From: Gilvimarinus chinensis DSM 19667
GTDB taxonomy: Bacteria; Pseudomonadota; Gammaproteobacteria; Pseudomonadales; Cellvibrionaceae
Length of the DNA: 64,000 nt
Assembly: GCF_000377745.1 (NCBI RefSeq)
Contig: NZ_KB898706.1
Location: forward strand, 829,955-893,954
Reading direction: 5' to 3'
Position 1 is the first letter of the stretch; every line of letters starts with the position of its first letter. The translations under genes and the position numbers were made by a program. The notes under the pieces are model-generated. The model made no database searches, was not told the origin of the DNA, and worked only from the letters and a program-made list of their open reading frames with translations. This document shows, piece after piece, positions 31,557 through 40,993 of the stretch.

Positions 31557-31616
31557 CACAAGACAGTTGCGCCCGTTAATCGGGTAACTTTTTGTTTGTG
31601 AACAGGTGTAAGCATC

Positions 31617-33029
31617 ATGAAAACTTTATTCGCCGTTGTGCTCGCAGCGGCCTTAGGCTTAGTGGCCGGATGGCTGCTGTTTGCGCAGCCATTGGGTATT
31701 GCAGAGCAAAAACAAAGCGCCAGTGAAACCAAGCAGCCCTTGTATTGGGTGGCGCCCATGGATTCCAGCTACCGGCGCAACGGACCAGGCAAATCCCCAA
31801 TGGGGATGGACCTGGTGCCGGTATATGCCGAGAGCGAGCAGGCTTCGTCTGGCGACGTAGTCATTGCGCCAAATGTGGTTCAGCAATTGGGCGTGAGTAC
31901 CTTCACTGTTGAGCGTCAATCACTGACACCGCGCATTGATGCGGTGGGTTTTGTCAGCTTTGATGAACAGGCGTTGGTGCACTTACATTTGCGCGCTACC
32001 GGCTGGGTATCTGGCCTTGCGGTTAATTCTTTAGGCGACCCTGTCACCCGGGGGCAAAAGCTATTTGATTTTTATTCGCCGGATATTCGCAATACTCAGC
32101 AGGAATTTTTGCAGGCACTGGCGGGGGATAATCCGCGTTTGGTGAGTGCTTCGCGCGAAAAGCTGCGCGCGCAAGGGGTGCCCGAATCTGAAATTGCCGC
32201 CATTGAAAAGTCCCGCCAAATTAAGTCTGAGATTTCTTACTACGCCTTAAAGTCTGGGGTGGTGGCAAGTTTAAGCGTGGCCAACGGCAGTTACGTGACC
32301 CTGCAGGAGAATGCGCTGTCCATCGGCCCACTGGAGCAGGTGTGGGTGATTGCCGAGGTGTTCGAGCGCCAGGCCGGGCTGCTGGCTGCGGGGCAGCAGG
32401 TTAGCTTAAGCAGCCGAGCCTATCCCGAACGCAAATGGCAGGGAACCGTGGACTATGTGTATCCGGTGTTAAACCCCGCTAACCGTACCACCCGTGCACG
32501 CATTGTGGTGGCGAACGACGCCAGGTTGCTCAAGCCCAATATGTTAATGGATATCCGGGTAACGGCTGACGCGCTTAGCCCGCAGCTGGTGGTACCTGAT
32601 AACGCTGTGATTCGCACCGGTGCCGGTGATCGGGTGGTGCGTGAAGTTCGGCCGGGCGTGTTCCGTTCGGCGGCCGTTGCGCTGGGCCAAAGTGCGGGTG
32701 GCTTTACGCAAATCGTGAGCGGGTTAAACGCAGGCGACAAGGTAGTGACGCGGGCGCAGTTTTTAATTGATTCTGAATCTAACGTTGCGGCCGAACTTGA
32801 CCGTTTAAACGCCGATGAGGTTAAGCCCAATAACATTGAGAGCGGCAGCCTTAATGGCGAAAAAACCACGCCGCATTCGGTGGATCATTCCTCAGAGGCG
32901 GGCGATGCATCGTCAAAAGAGGGGGGGAATCACGGCCAGATGAATCACTCGCATATAGGCCATCATCCTATTGAGCACGAGCCGATGAACGATGATGACA
33001 AACATCATGGAGAGCACCGCCATGATTAA
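31617..33029 (+). CDS. cusB: CusB-type efflux RND periplasmic adaptor
   Basis: 470 residues: N-terminal membrane anchor (about 1-24), a heavy-metal-binding domain with YWVAPMDSSYRRNGPGKSPMGMDLVPVY-type sequence (positions 43-71; Cys replaced by Ala compared with the common YxCPMHP version), then the membrane-fusion core (GDVVIAPNVVQQLGVST; PGVFRSAAVALG; GDKVVTRAQFLIDSES). The C-terminus is strongly His-rich (HSHIGHHPIEHEPM, HHGEHRHD), likely metal binding. It links CusA to an outer-membrane channel. No CusC homologue lies in the window. It overlaps cusA by 8 nt. Confidence 0.85.
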   Translation: MKTLFAVVLAAALGLVAGWLLFAQPLGIAEQKQSASETKQPLYWVAPMDSSYRRNGPGKSPMGMDLVPVYAESEQASSGDVVIAPNVVQQLGVSTFTVERQSLTPRIDAVGFVSFDEQALVHLHLRATGWVSGLAVNSLGDPVTRGQKLFDFYSPDIRNTQQEFLQALAGDNPRLVSASREKLRAQGVPESEIAAIEKSRQIKSEISYYALKSGVVASLSVANGSYVTLQENALSIGPLEQVWVIAEVFERQAGLLAAGQQVSLSSRAYPERKWQGTVDYVYPVLNPANRTTRARIVVANDARLLKPNMLMDIRVTADALSPQLVVPDNAVIRTGAGDRVVREVRPGVFRSAAVALGQSAGGFTQIVSGLNAGDKVVTRAQFLIDSESNVAAELDRLNADEVKPNNIESGSLNGEKTTPHSVDHSSEAGDASSKEGGNHGQMNHSHIGHHPIEHEPMNDDDKHHGEHRHD

Positions 33030-36000
33030 AGCGATTATTGTCTGGTCTATTCGCAATCGCATATTGGTGCTTTTGCTGAGTCTGCTATTGCTTGCGGGTG
33101 GTCTGTATTCAATAAAGCAGACTCCGGTGGATGCGATACCGGATTTGTCTGACGTGCAGGTGATTATTAAAACCCGTTACCCGGGGCAGGCGCCGCAGGT
33201 TGTACAGGATCAAGTCACTTACCCCATCACTACGGCGATGCTGGCGGTACCAGCGGCAAAAACGGTGCGCGGCTTTTCTTTTTTTGGCGATTCCTACGTG
33301 TACGTACTTTTTGATGAGGGTACGGATTTGTATTGGGCCCGTTCGCGGGTTTTGGAGTACGTGAATCAAGTCAGTAGCCGTCTGCCCGACTCGGCTTCCA
33401 TTGAGCTGGGCCCGGATGCCACTGGGGTGGGTTGGGTATTTAATTATGCGCTGGCGGACCGCACCGGGAAAAACGATATTGAAGCCTTAACGCGGCTGCA
33501 AAACTGGTTTTTAAAATACGAATTGCAAGCGGTCAGCGGCGTCAGCGAAGTGGCCACCATCGGCGGCATGGACAGGCAGTACCAGGTGCAGGTGGACCCA
33601 GCACGCCTTCGCGCTTATGCCGTGCCATTGGCTCAAGTGCACACCGCGATTGCCCGCGCCAATGGTGAAGCCGGTGCCTCGGTGGTGGAAATGGCCGAGG
33701 CGGAATACATGGTACGCACCACCGGTTATATCCAGTCGGAGGCGGATTTGCGCCAAGTGCCTTTAGGTGTGAGCGACACGGGCACCGCCTTAACGCTTGC
33801 GGACGTTGCGGATGTTCAACTTATGCCCAGCATGCGACGCGGCGTGGCGGAGCTTAATGGCGAGGGTGAGGTAGTAGGCGGCATTGTGGTGATGCGCAGT
33901 GGTGAAAATGCAGCCCAGGTGATTGAGCGGGTAAAAGCGCGCTTGGATACTCTGGCCGGCAGCTTGCCCGAGGGCGTTGAGGTGATTACCACCTATGATC
34001 GCTCTGCCTTGATTTACCGCGCGGTCAACAACTTGTACCAAAAGTTAGGCGAAGAATTTTTGGTGGTCACCTTGGTGTGTGCGGTCTTTTTGTTTCATCT
34101 CCGTTCGGCGTTGGTGGTGTTGGTGAGTTTGCCGCTGGGGCTGCTGGCGGCGTTTATGGTGATGCACGCTCAGGGTATCAATGCCAATATTATGTCGTTG
34201 GGTGGCGTTGCTATTGCCATTGGCGCAATGGTAGATGGCGCTGTGGTGATGATTGAAAATTTGCACAAACACTTAGCCGGCCAAAACCCCAAAGGCGAAA
34301 AACGCTGGCAACTGGTGGCGCAGGCGGCGAGCGAAGTTGGCCCGGCACTGTTTTTTTCGCTGTTGATTATTACCGTGAGTTTTCTGCCCGTTTTTGCATT
34401 GCAAGCACAAGAGGGAAAGCTGTTTACGCCGCTGGCTTTTACCAAAACCTATGCCATGGCCGCTGCGGCGGGTTTGGCCATTACCCTGGTGCCGGTTCTG
34501 TTGGGGTACTTTGTTCGGGGAAATATTGTCAGTGAACGGAAAAATCCGCTTAACCGTGTCTTGGTGGCCTGCTATCGGCCGCTGCTTGATGGTGTGTTGA
34601 GGTTTCCAAAAACCACTTTAGTGCTCGCTGCTTTATTAATGGCGGTGGGGCTTTATCCGGCCAAATTTATTGGCAGTGAATTTATGCCGCCGTTGGATGA
34701 AGGGGACTTGATGTACATGCCCACCACCTATGCGGGGTTGTCGGTGGGTGAGGCCCGTCGGGTGCTACAGCAAACCGACAAGCTGATTAAAAGCATCCCG
34801 GAAGTGGACACGGTCTTTGGCAAAATTGGTCGCGCCGATACCGCTACCGATCCCGCGCCTTTAACCATGATTGAAACCGTTATTCAGTTTAAGCCGCAAA
34901 GCGAGTGGCGTGGGGGTATAACGTTGGAGGATATAAAGCGCGAGTTGAACCAGCGAATACAGCTGCCCGGGTTAACCAATGCTTGGGTTATGCCGATTAA
35001 AACGCGCATCGACATGCTCTCTACCGGCATCAAAACACCCGTGGGAATCAAAATTGCGGGGCCAGACCTAAACGTTATCAACCAACTGGGTGAAAATATT
35101 GAAACGTTGCTCAAAACGGTTGAGGGTACGCAATCGGTGTACGCCGAGCGAGTGACGGGCGGGCGTTATATTACCGTTGATATCAACCGTGCGGCCGCTG
35201 CCCGCTTTGGGCTAAACATTGCCGATATTCAACAAGTGGTACGCACCGCGATTGGGGGTGAACAAATTACCGAAACTGTCGCCGGTGAAGCCCGTTACCC
35301 GGTCAGCTTGCGTTTTCCTCAGTCGTATCGTGATTCGGCAGAGTCCATTGCGCGCCTGCCTTTAGTCGTTGAATCGGGAGCGACAATTGCACTGGCCGAT
35401 GTCGCAGAGGTGCGAATTGAAGACGGCCCGCCGATGATAAAAAGCGAGAACGCCCGCTTAAACGGCTGGGTGTTTGTGGATACGCAACAAACAGACTTAG
35501 GCGGGTATGTGGCGAGCGCTAAAAAATTGTTGAACGAGCAGTTGGCCTTGCCCGCGGGTTATTCCATCAGCTGGGGTGGGCAGTATGAATACATGCAGCG
35601 CGCGGCAGAGCGTTTAACGCTGGTTGTTCCCGTTACGGTGACGCTGATTGTATTGCTGTTGTATCTCAATTTCCGCCGCTTTGTCCCGGTGCTGATTATT
35701 TTAGCCAGCCTGCCTTTTGGTTTGCTGGGTGGCGTTTGGCTGATGCTGGCGTTGGGCTATAACTGGTCTGTGGCAGTGGTGATGGGTTTTATTGCGCTTG
35801 CCGGAGTGGCGGTTGAAATTGGCGTATTGATGCTGACGTATTTAGAGCAAGGCTGGCAACAATTGCTGCAAGAGTCTGCAACGCCAAGCAAAACGCAGTT
35901 GATCGCCGCAATAAAAGACAATGCCGGACGAAGGCTGCGGCCTATTGTGATGACGGCGTGTACGTTGTTTGCCGGGCTTGTGCCGATTATGCAAAGTGGC

Positions 36001-36162
36001 GGGGCAGGGGCTGATATTATGCAGCGTATAGCCGCACCGATGATGGGTGGCATTATATCAACAATGGTGCTGACGCTTTTGGTGCTGCCGGTGTTGTATT
36101 TGCTGTGGCGGAGTGGGTGCTTGACGGCTGAGACTGAGGAAAATAAAAAACCTGCCATTTAA
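33022..36162 (+). CDS. cusA: CusA-type heavy-metal RND efflux pump
   Basis: 1046 residues from ATG 33022 (GGAGA site). Starts MIKAIIVWSIRNRILVLLLS and shows the HME-RND features: QTPVDAIPDLSDVQVIIKTRYPGQAPQ (residues 31-57), the GxxxGAMVDGAVVMIEN region in TM4, and a C-terminal TM10-12 block. The periplasmic Met residues that conduct Cu/Ag in CusA were not individually placed. Proton-driven export of Cu+/Ag+ is most likely given the CopL-like and CusB neighbours; Co/Zn/Cd is the alternative. The stop codon lies inside the terminator stem of the convergent receptor gene. Confidence 0.88.
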   Translation: MIKAIIVWSIRNRILVLLLSLLLLAGGLYSIKQTPVDAIPDLSDVQVIIKTRYPGQAPQVVQDQVTYPITTAMLAVPAAKTVRGFSFFGDSYVYVLFDEGTDLYWARSRVLEYVNQVSSRLPDSASIELGPDATGVGWVFNYALADRTGKNDIEALTRLQNWFLKYELQAVSGVSEVATIGGMDRQYQVQVDPARLRAYAVPLAQVHTAIARANGEAGASVVEMAEAEYMVRTTGYIQSEADLRQVPLGVSDTGTALTLADVADVQLMPSMRRGVAELNGEGEVVGGIVVMRSGENAAQVIERVKARLDTLAGSLPEGVEVITTYDRSALIYRAVNNLYQKLGEEFLVVTLVCAVFLFHLRSALVVLVSLPLGLLAAFMVMHAQGINANIMSLGGVAIAIGAMVDGAVVMIENLHKHLAGQNPKGEKRWQLVAQAASEVGPALFFSLLIITVSFLPVFALQAQEGKLFTPLAFTKTYAMAAAAGLAITLVPVLLGYFVRGNIVSERKNPLNRVLVACYRPLLDGVLRFPKTTLVLAALLMAVGLYPAKFIGSEFMPPLDEGDLMYMPTTYAGLSVGEARRVLQQTDKLIKSIPEVDTVFGKIGRADTATDPAPLTMIETVIQFKPQSEWRGGITLEDIKRELNQRIQLPGLTNAWVMPIKTRIDMLSTGIKTPVGIKIAGPDLNVINQLGENIETLLKTVEGTQSVYAERVTGGRYITVDINRAAAARFGLNIADIQQVVRTAIGGEQITETVAGEARYPVSLRFPQSYRDSAESIARLPLVVESGATIALADVAEVRIEDGPPMIKSENARLNGWVFVDTQQTDLGGYVASAKKLLNEQLALPAGYSISWGGQYEYMQRAAERLTLVVPVTVTLIVLLLYLNFRRFVPVLIILASLPFGLLGGVWLMLALGYNWSVAVVMGFIALAGVAVEIGVLMLTYLEQGWQQLLQESATPSKTQLIAAIKDNAGRRLRPIVMTACTLFAGLVPIMQSGGAGADIMQRIAAPMMGGIISTMVLTLLVLPVLYLLWRSGCLTAETEENKKPAI

Positions 36163-36192
36163 GAATCCGTCTTTCTTTTCTTAAATGGCAGG
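36140..36192 (-). terminator. Strong terminator of the TonB-receptor gene, overlapping cusA 3' end
   Basis: A perfect 15-bp inverted repeat (CCTGCCATTTAAGAA at 36151-36165 against 36178-36192), followed on the minus strand by TTTTTTATTTT. One arm contains the cusA stop codon, so one hairpin serves both convergent transcripts. Confidence 0.85.
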
Positions 36193-36262
36193 CAATGTTA
36201 TCGAGCTTTTTCGTCAGACGTCTGATCTTACACGCCTGAAGAATCAATCATTGGGTGATTGA

Positions 36263-39200
36263 TTAGAACTCGTAACGCAAGCCGACACGTACTTGCCACA
36301 GTGAAGGGCTGCCTACGCGCGTTTGGCCTGTTGGGTCTTGGAACTCGTTAAATACGTAGCGACCCTGGTCATCCACGCTCATGTTCACGGCAGGTTGTGA
36401 ACGCGGGAAGCTGGTTTCGTACTGCACACCCCAGTCGTCGTTCAACATGTTGCCGATGTTCTCAAACACCATGTACAGCGAGGATTTGTGGCCATCCATA
36501 ATACCCGGCAGTTGTTGTTCGATTTTCAGGTCGAACTTCACCCACCAGTCGCTGTTGAGTTCGTTGCGCTCCATAATCTCGCCGCGGTCTAAGCCTTCGG
36601 CATCCACCCAGTTGTAAAATCCTTCAACGTCAAAGCCTTCGCCATAAATAACATTGGGGTCTTCTACACCTGTAGGTACGTAAAGAAGGTGGCGCGACAC
36701 CCAGCTGGTAGAATCCCCAAAGGCTGAACCACTGGCAAAGGTGTAGCTGTAGGGGCGGCCTTCATTGGCACTGCCAAACAGGGTAAAGCGAGTGTTGTAG
36801 TCACCGAAAAAGGCGTGCTCGTAGGCCAGCTTTAAGGTGAAACGGTGCGGGATATTATAGTTTGACGTATAGGCGCCGGGGTTTTCTGGGTCGGCGGTAG
36901 CCAAGTTTGTGTAGTTAGAGTAGGCGACCGAGCTGGTCATTGGGTTAATGTCTTCAGCGTCAGAATACGCGTAACCGAATGCCGTTTCTAAGCCAAAATC
37001 CCAGTACTTGCTTACGCCCATAGACAGAGTCAGAGAGTCGTATGAGTCTTTCGCGTTGGTCAGCATAAAGTCTTGGCTGCGACCATCAATGCTGCCATAG
37101 ATGGGACGGCCATCAACGGCAGTGCCGGTTTGCACACGAGAGATGTCGGAGATAATGGCTGCATCTTGAAACTGGCTGTAAAGCACATCTGCCGACAGTA
37201 CCAAGTCATTGGTAAACGAATAACTGGTACCCAGTGCATACTTCCAAGAAGAAGGAATTTCGAAGTCTGGATCCATCAGGTTAACGCCGCCATTGCGTCC
37301 CTGATTGTTCGCTACCGCATTATACAAATCTTGCGGAATGTCGTAGATGGGACGGCCTTCGCCGTTAAAGTCCATATCAAACACCGAGGTGCCGCTGGTG
37401 TCTTGAACTTCAATTTGCGTTACACCGTCGTTTGAGTAGTTGTTTGAAATCCAGACGTTAGGGTTACCGCCGGAGTAAAGGCCTACACCACCGTGAATTT
37501 CGAAGGCGTCGGTCAAATTCCAGTTAAAACCTAAACGCGGCTGAATTAAATCTACACCATCCAGGTTTTGGCGGTTATCAATATTGTAACTGGCCAGAAT
37601 GTCGTAGTTTTGCGCGGGCTCGTCATCACTTTCGTACCAGTCGTAGCGTAAGCCGGCCACAATTTGCAAGTCACCGCCTTGAAGGAAAATCTCATCCTGT
37701 ACGTACAACGTATTTATGGCGTATTCGAAAGACGCGGCGGCGTCGGCTTTAACGTTGGTGCCAGCGGCGTTTTCGTAAATGATGGTGTTCGGTGTACCAG
37801 CGGCAAAGTCTTCAATAGAGCTGAAGCGGTATTCCCCTTCGGACTCTTGAATAAACATATTGAATACATCAAAACTTTCACGCTCGTAACCAAACGTCAG
37901 TGTTTGATGATCTAGACGGTAGGTACCCGCAAACTTCAGGTTCAGGCTTTCGTAAGTCAGCTTGTTGGCGTGACGTGAATCGTCCGAGCCGAGGTATACG
38001 GTGGCGCTGGATGGGCTGCCGTCATTATCGTGATCATTTTGTGTTCTGATTTGAACTTCACCAAAATCAGTGCCGCCCAGGGACAGTTGGCGATTGTCCA
38101 ACTCTTGATAGCCGATTTTTACTTCGGTAGAGAAGTTGTCGCTCCAGTCAGAGAACAACTGAGCCACATAAGCGTTTAACTCAGCGCCGCGCTCGTAGTA
38201 GTGATTGGAGAATTCCAATTCGTTTGAGTCGCCGTCTGATTGGGCAATGGAGAATCCATCGTTGTAATTGTAGGTGAAAGACGCGCGTTGATTGTGGGTA
38301 ATGTTCCAGTCCACTTTAACCAACAGCTTTTCATCTTCAACCGGCAGACTTGAAGGCAGGCTGCCCGGATCATAGTCATAGACTTCGCGAGCAATACGAT
38401 CAATCTCCGCCATTTGAGCGGCTGAAACACCTTGTACCGGAGTGGCAACGTTGGCATCGGCAGTGCCGCGATCAAAGGTTTCTACACCGTCGAGCTTTTC
38501 GTAGGCGGTAAAGAAGTAGAGTTTATCTTTTAAAATTGGCCCACTGAAAGTGAAACCGTAACGTTGCTCGTCGTAGGGTGCGATATCAATGCTATCGCCT
38601 TCCAGCGAGTCACCCTTCATCGAGTCATCGGTGTAGTCGTAGAAGAACGAGCCGTGGAATTCGTTGTCACCGGATTTGGTAACGGCGTTGATGTTACAGG
38701 CACTGAAGCCGCCGTACTGTACATCAAAGGGCGCCAGCTCTACGGCTACCTGTTCAATGGCATCGTAAGAAAATGGCATGCGCTCGGTGGGGTAGCCATT
38801 ACTGTTTAAGCCGAAGTTGTCATTCAGACGGACGCCGTCAACGGTCAAGCTGTTAAAGCGCGGGTTGGCGCCAGCACATTGAATAGAGTCGTTGAAGCTT
38901 TCGTCGATGTAAATACGGGGATCGATGCGTACCACGTCTTTCAGGTCGCGGTTAATGGCCGGTGCGGTTTCCAGGTCATGCAGACTGAATTCGGCGTTTG
39001 GGCCAACAACGGCGTAGTTTTGCGCCTGTAAATTCCCCATTACCAGAATTTCTTCGGTTTGTATTTGACCGACAATGACTTCCAGCTGGTAGGCGTCGCC
39101 TAGTGTTAGATACAGGTCTTGAACCGTGCGGTTACCGTCTTCAGAGGTTACTTCCACGGTGTAGGGGCCGCCCACACGCAGGCCGCGGGCCGCAAATCGA

Positions 39201-39406
39201 CCAGAGTCGCCAGCCATTACTTCGCTGCGACTGTTGGAGGGTTCGTGAATAATAACAATGTTGGCGTCATCAATTGGCGCGCCGCTGGCGTCGAGAACGA
39301 CACCTTGAATGGCGGAACTGGTTTGCTGAGCAACGGCAGGCAATGAGCCCCCCAGTGCGGCTGCGACAGCTAAAGTTAACGTGTGCTTAGTAAAATTGTT
39401 TTTCAT
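36263..39406 (-). CDS. Oar-like TonB-dependent outer-membrane receptor
   Basis: 1047 residues from ATG 39406. Signal peptide of about 26 residues (ending PAVA-QQ), a carboxypeptidase-regulatory/Cna-B-like domain at 29-110 (IQGVVLDASGAPIDDANIVI), a plug domain with RDLKDVVRIDPRIYID and LTVDGVRLNDNFGLN, and a beta barrel ending VGSPSLWQVRVGLRYEF with a terminal Phe typical of outer-membrane proteins. Oar-like receptors import large or unusual ligands. A four-repeat PHO box lies upstream, with CATATT 10 nt after the box, so phosphate starvation probably induces it; divergent from a secreted nuclease/phosphatase gene. Confidence 0.88.
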   Translation of the reverse strand: MKNNFTKHTLTLAVAAALGGSLPAVAQQTSSAIQGVVLDASGAPIDDANIVIIHEPSNSRSEVMAGDSGRFAARGLRVGGPYTVEVTSEDGNRTVQDLYLTLGDAYQLEVIVGQIQTEEILVMGNLQAQNYAVVGPNAEFSLHDLETAPAINRDLKDVVRIDPRIYIDESFNDSIQCAGANPRFNSLTVDGVRLNDNFGLNSNGYPTERMPFSYDAIEQVAVELAPFDVQYGGFSACNINAVTKSGDNEFHGSFFYDYTDDSMKGDSLEGDSIDIAPYDEQRYGFTFSGPILKDKLYFFTAYEKLDGVETFDRGTADANVATPVQGVSAAQMAEIDRIAREVYDYDPGSLPSSLPVEDEKLLVKVDWNITHNQRASFTYNYNDGFSIAQSDGDSNELEFSNHYYERGAELNAYVAQLFSDWSDNFSTEVKIGYQELDNRQLSLGGTDFGEVQIRTQNDHDNDGSPSSATVYLGSDDSRHANKLTYESLNLKFAGTYRLDHQTLTFGYERESFDVFNMFIQESEGEYRFSSIEDFAAGTPNTIIYENAAGTNVKADAAASFEYAINTLYVQDEIFLQGGDLQIVAGLRYDWYESDDEPAQNYDILASYNIDNRQNLDGVDLIQPRLGFNWNLTDAFEIHGGVGLYSGGNPNVWISNNYSNDGVTQIEVQDTSGTSVFDMDFNGEGRPIYDIPQDLYNAVANNQGRNGGVNLMDPDFEIPSSWKYALGTSYSFTNDLVLSADVLYSQFQDAAIISDISRVQTGTAVDGRPIYGSIDGRSQDFMLTNAKDSYDSLTLSMGVSKYWDFGLETAFGYAYSDAEDINPMTSSVAYSNYTNLATADPENPGAYTSNYNIPHRFTLKLAYEHAFFGDYNTRFTLFGSANEGRPYSYTFASGSAFGDSTSWVSRHLLYVPTGVEDPNVIYGEGFDVEGFYNWVDAEGLDRGEIMERNELNSDWWVKFDLKIEQQLPGIMDGHKSSLYMVFENIGNMLNDDWGVQYETSFPRSQPAVNMSVDDQGRYVFNEFQDPTGQTRVGSPSLWQVRVGLRYEF

Positions 39407-39590
39407 GGCATAGTTTCCCGTTTGGTTTCTCCATGGTCTTTGGCTAAACGACAAACAGAAAATTAAGTGCACAGTTAAGCCCATCGTCTTGACGATGTCT
39501 TTGGCGTCTGTGTCTGGAATTCTTTGGAATTATTATTTGAGGTGTTTGTCGTTAGGCCCGAGGACACTAACGCAAATATGCGAAAGTTAA

Positions 39591-39630
39591 GTGACCGAAT
39601 CGTGACGACTTGCTGACACTAATGTGACAG
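39591..39630 (-). promoter_or_regulatory. PHO box: four PhoB half-sites at exact 11-bp spacing
   Basis: On the minus strand: CTGTCAC (39630-39624), GTGTCAG (39619-39613), TCGTCAC (39608-39602), CGGTCAC (39597-39591); the GTCA cores start every 11 bp. This matches the PhoB consensus CTGTCAT repeated every 11 bp, two full boxes. CATATT follows 10 nt downstream on the minus strand, the normal PhoB-dependent -10 distance, pointing at the TonB-receptor gene. The box also lies 80 bp upstream of the divergent lipoprotein gene. The rest of the 303-bp interval shows no gene. Confidence 0.75.
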
Positions 39631-39709
39631 GAGTATCTTTGCGCCAGATTCATTCCTTCGTCATTTTTCCTCACTACTCTAGGGGGCTTGAATGTTTGAG
39701 GGGGTAGGT

Positions 39710-40927
39710 ATGTCTAAATTGGCTTTAGTAGGGCTCTACAGTGCGCTTTGCTTATTGGTATCGTGCCAGTCGGCATCTGTGATGGAGAATAAAACAATGG
39801 TGAACGATGGTAGTCACACAGAGTCCGACGCGGTGAGGGTGGCCACTTTTAATGTCAGTATGGACGCCAGCAACTATTTGCCGCGCGGTACAGCGCCCGA
39901 TGCCCACTCGGCAAAGCGGTTGCGTGAAGAGCTTGAACGAGGTGATAACCCTCAAATAAAGGCAGTGGCTTCGATTATTCAGTCGGTGCGGCCGGATATT
40001 ATTTTGCTCAACGAGTTTGACTACACTGATGACTACGAGCAGGCGGTAGCGTTATTTCAAGAGCATTATTTAACCAAACCGCAGCAGGGGAAAGAAGCGG
40101 TTCATTACCCCTTTGTGTATTCAGCCCCGGTGAATACCGGTGTTCTTTTTCCTTACGATTTGAATGGCGACGGGACAATTTCTGCGCCGGTTGATACTTA
40201 CGGTTTTGGTTATTACCCCGGTCAATACGGCATGGTATTGCTGAGCCGATACCCCATTGATAAACCGTCGGTTCGCACCTTCCAGACGTTTAAATGGCGA
40301 CACATGCCAGGCGCTTTGCAACCTTTAAACCCAAATGGATCCACCTACTACTCGCAGCGCGCCTGGAATGAGCTGCGCTTATCGTCAAAAAGCCATTGGG
40401 ATGTGCCGGTGCAGATAAACGGCGACACCTTGCATCTATTGGCGAGCCACCCAACGCCTCCGGTATTCGATGGCGAAGAAGATCGTAACGGCAAGCGCAA
40501 CCACGACGAGGTGCGTGTATGGGTGGATTATATTTCCGGTGATGCCAATTACTTGTACGACGACAACGGTGCATACGGCGGCTTAAGCGAAGGCGAAAAA
40601 TTCGTAATTGTGGGCGATTTGAACAGTTCGACCGTCGAAGGCGACGGGCATAAGGGTGCCATTTCAGCGTTGCTGGAAAGCGACCGTGTAACGGACCCTA
40701 AACCTGCCAGCCACGGCGGGGCAGAGGCCCGAGCGAATAATCCTCACAGTCGTTATCACACGGCGGGGTGGGGCATGCGCGCAGATTACGTGCTGCCGTC
40801 GAGTAACCTTCGTGTGCTGAATGCCGGCGTGTACTGGCCCGCGCAAAACGAACCGGATGCAAGTTTGGTGGTGAATCGAGCGGCCAGCTCCGATCACCGC
40901 TTGGTATGGGTGGATATAGAGCTTTAG
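39710..40927 (+). CDS. Exported endonuclease/exonuclease/phosphatase-family lipoprotein
   Basis: 405 residues from ATG 39710. Lipoprotein signal with lipobox LLVSC (Cys19). EEP fold motifs: VRVATFNVSMD at the start, RPDIILLNEFDY (metal-binding Glu), LLASHPTPP, VIVGDLNSS (catalytic Asp/Asn) and SSDHRLVWVDI (catalytic His) at the C-terminus. Hydrolyses phosphodiester or phosphomonoester substrates such as extracellular DNA or phospholipid headgroups. The shared PHO box and the divergent TonB receptor support a role in phosphate scavenging. Confidence 0.85.
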   Translation: MSKLALVGLYSALCLLVSCQSASVMENKTMVNDGSHTESDAVRVATFNVSMDASNYLPRGTAPDAHSAKRLREELERGDNPQIKAVASIIQSVRPDIILLNEFDYTDDYEQAVALFQEHYLTKPQQGKEAVHYPFVYSAPVNTGVLFPYDLNGDGTISAPVDTYGFGYYPGQYGMVLLSRYPIDKPSVRTFQTFKWRHMPGALQPLNPNGSTYYSQRAWNELRLSSKSHWDVPVQINGDTLHLLASHPTPPVFDGEEDRNGKRNHDEVRVWVDYISGDANYLYDDNGAYGGLSEGEKFVIVGDLNSSTVEGDGHKGAISALLESDRVTDPKPASHGGAEARANNPHSRYHTAGWGMRADYVLPSSNLRVLNAGVYWPAQNEPDASLVVNRAASSDHRLVWVDIEL

Positions 40928-40937
40928 TGGCTCGATA

Positions 40938-40965
40938 TAAAAAAGCCGGCCCAAATGGGCCGGCT
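40938..40965 (-). terminator. Terminator between EEP lipoprotein and pectate lyase genes
   Basis: AGCCGGCCC-AAAT-GGGCCGGCT (9-bp perfect stem, 40944-40965), followed on the minus strand by six Ts. Serves the pectate lyase transcript and probably the convergent gene too. Confidence 0.85.
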
Positions 40966-40993
40966 AAGTAGGTCGAGGAACAATGATGCTAGG

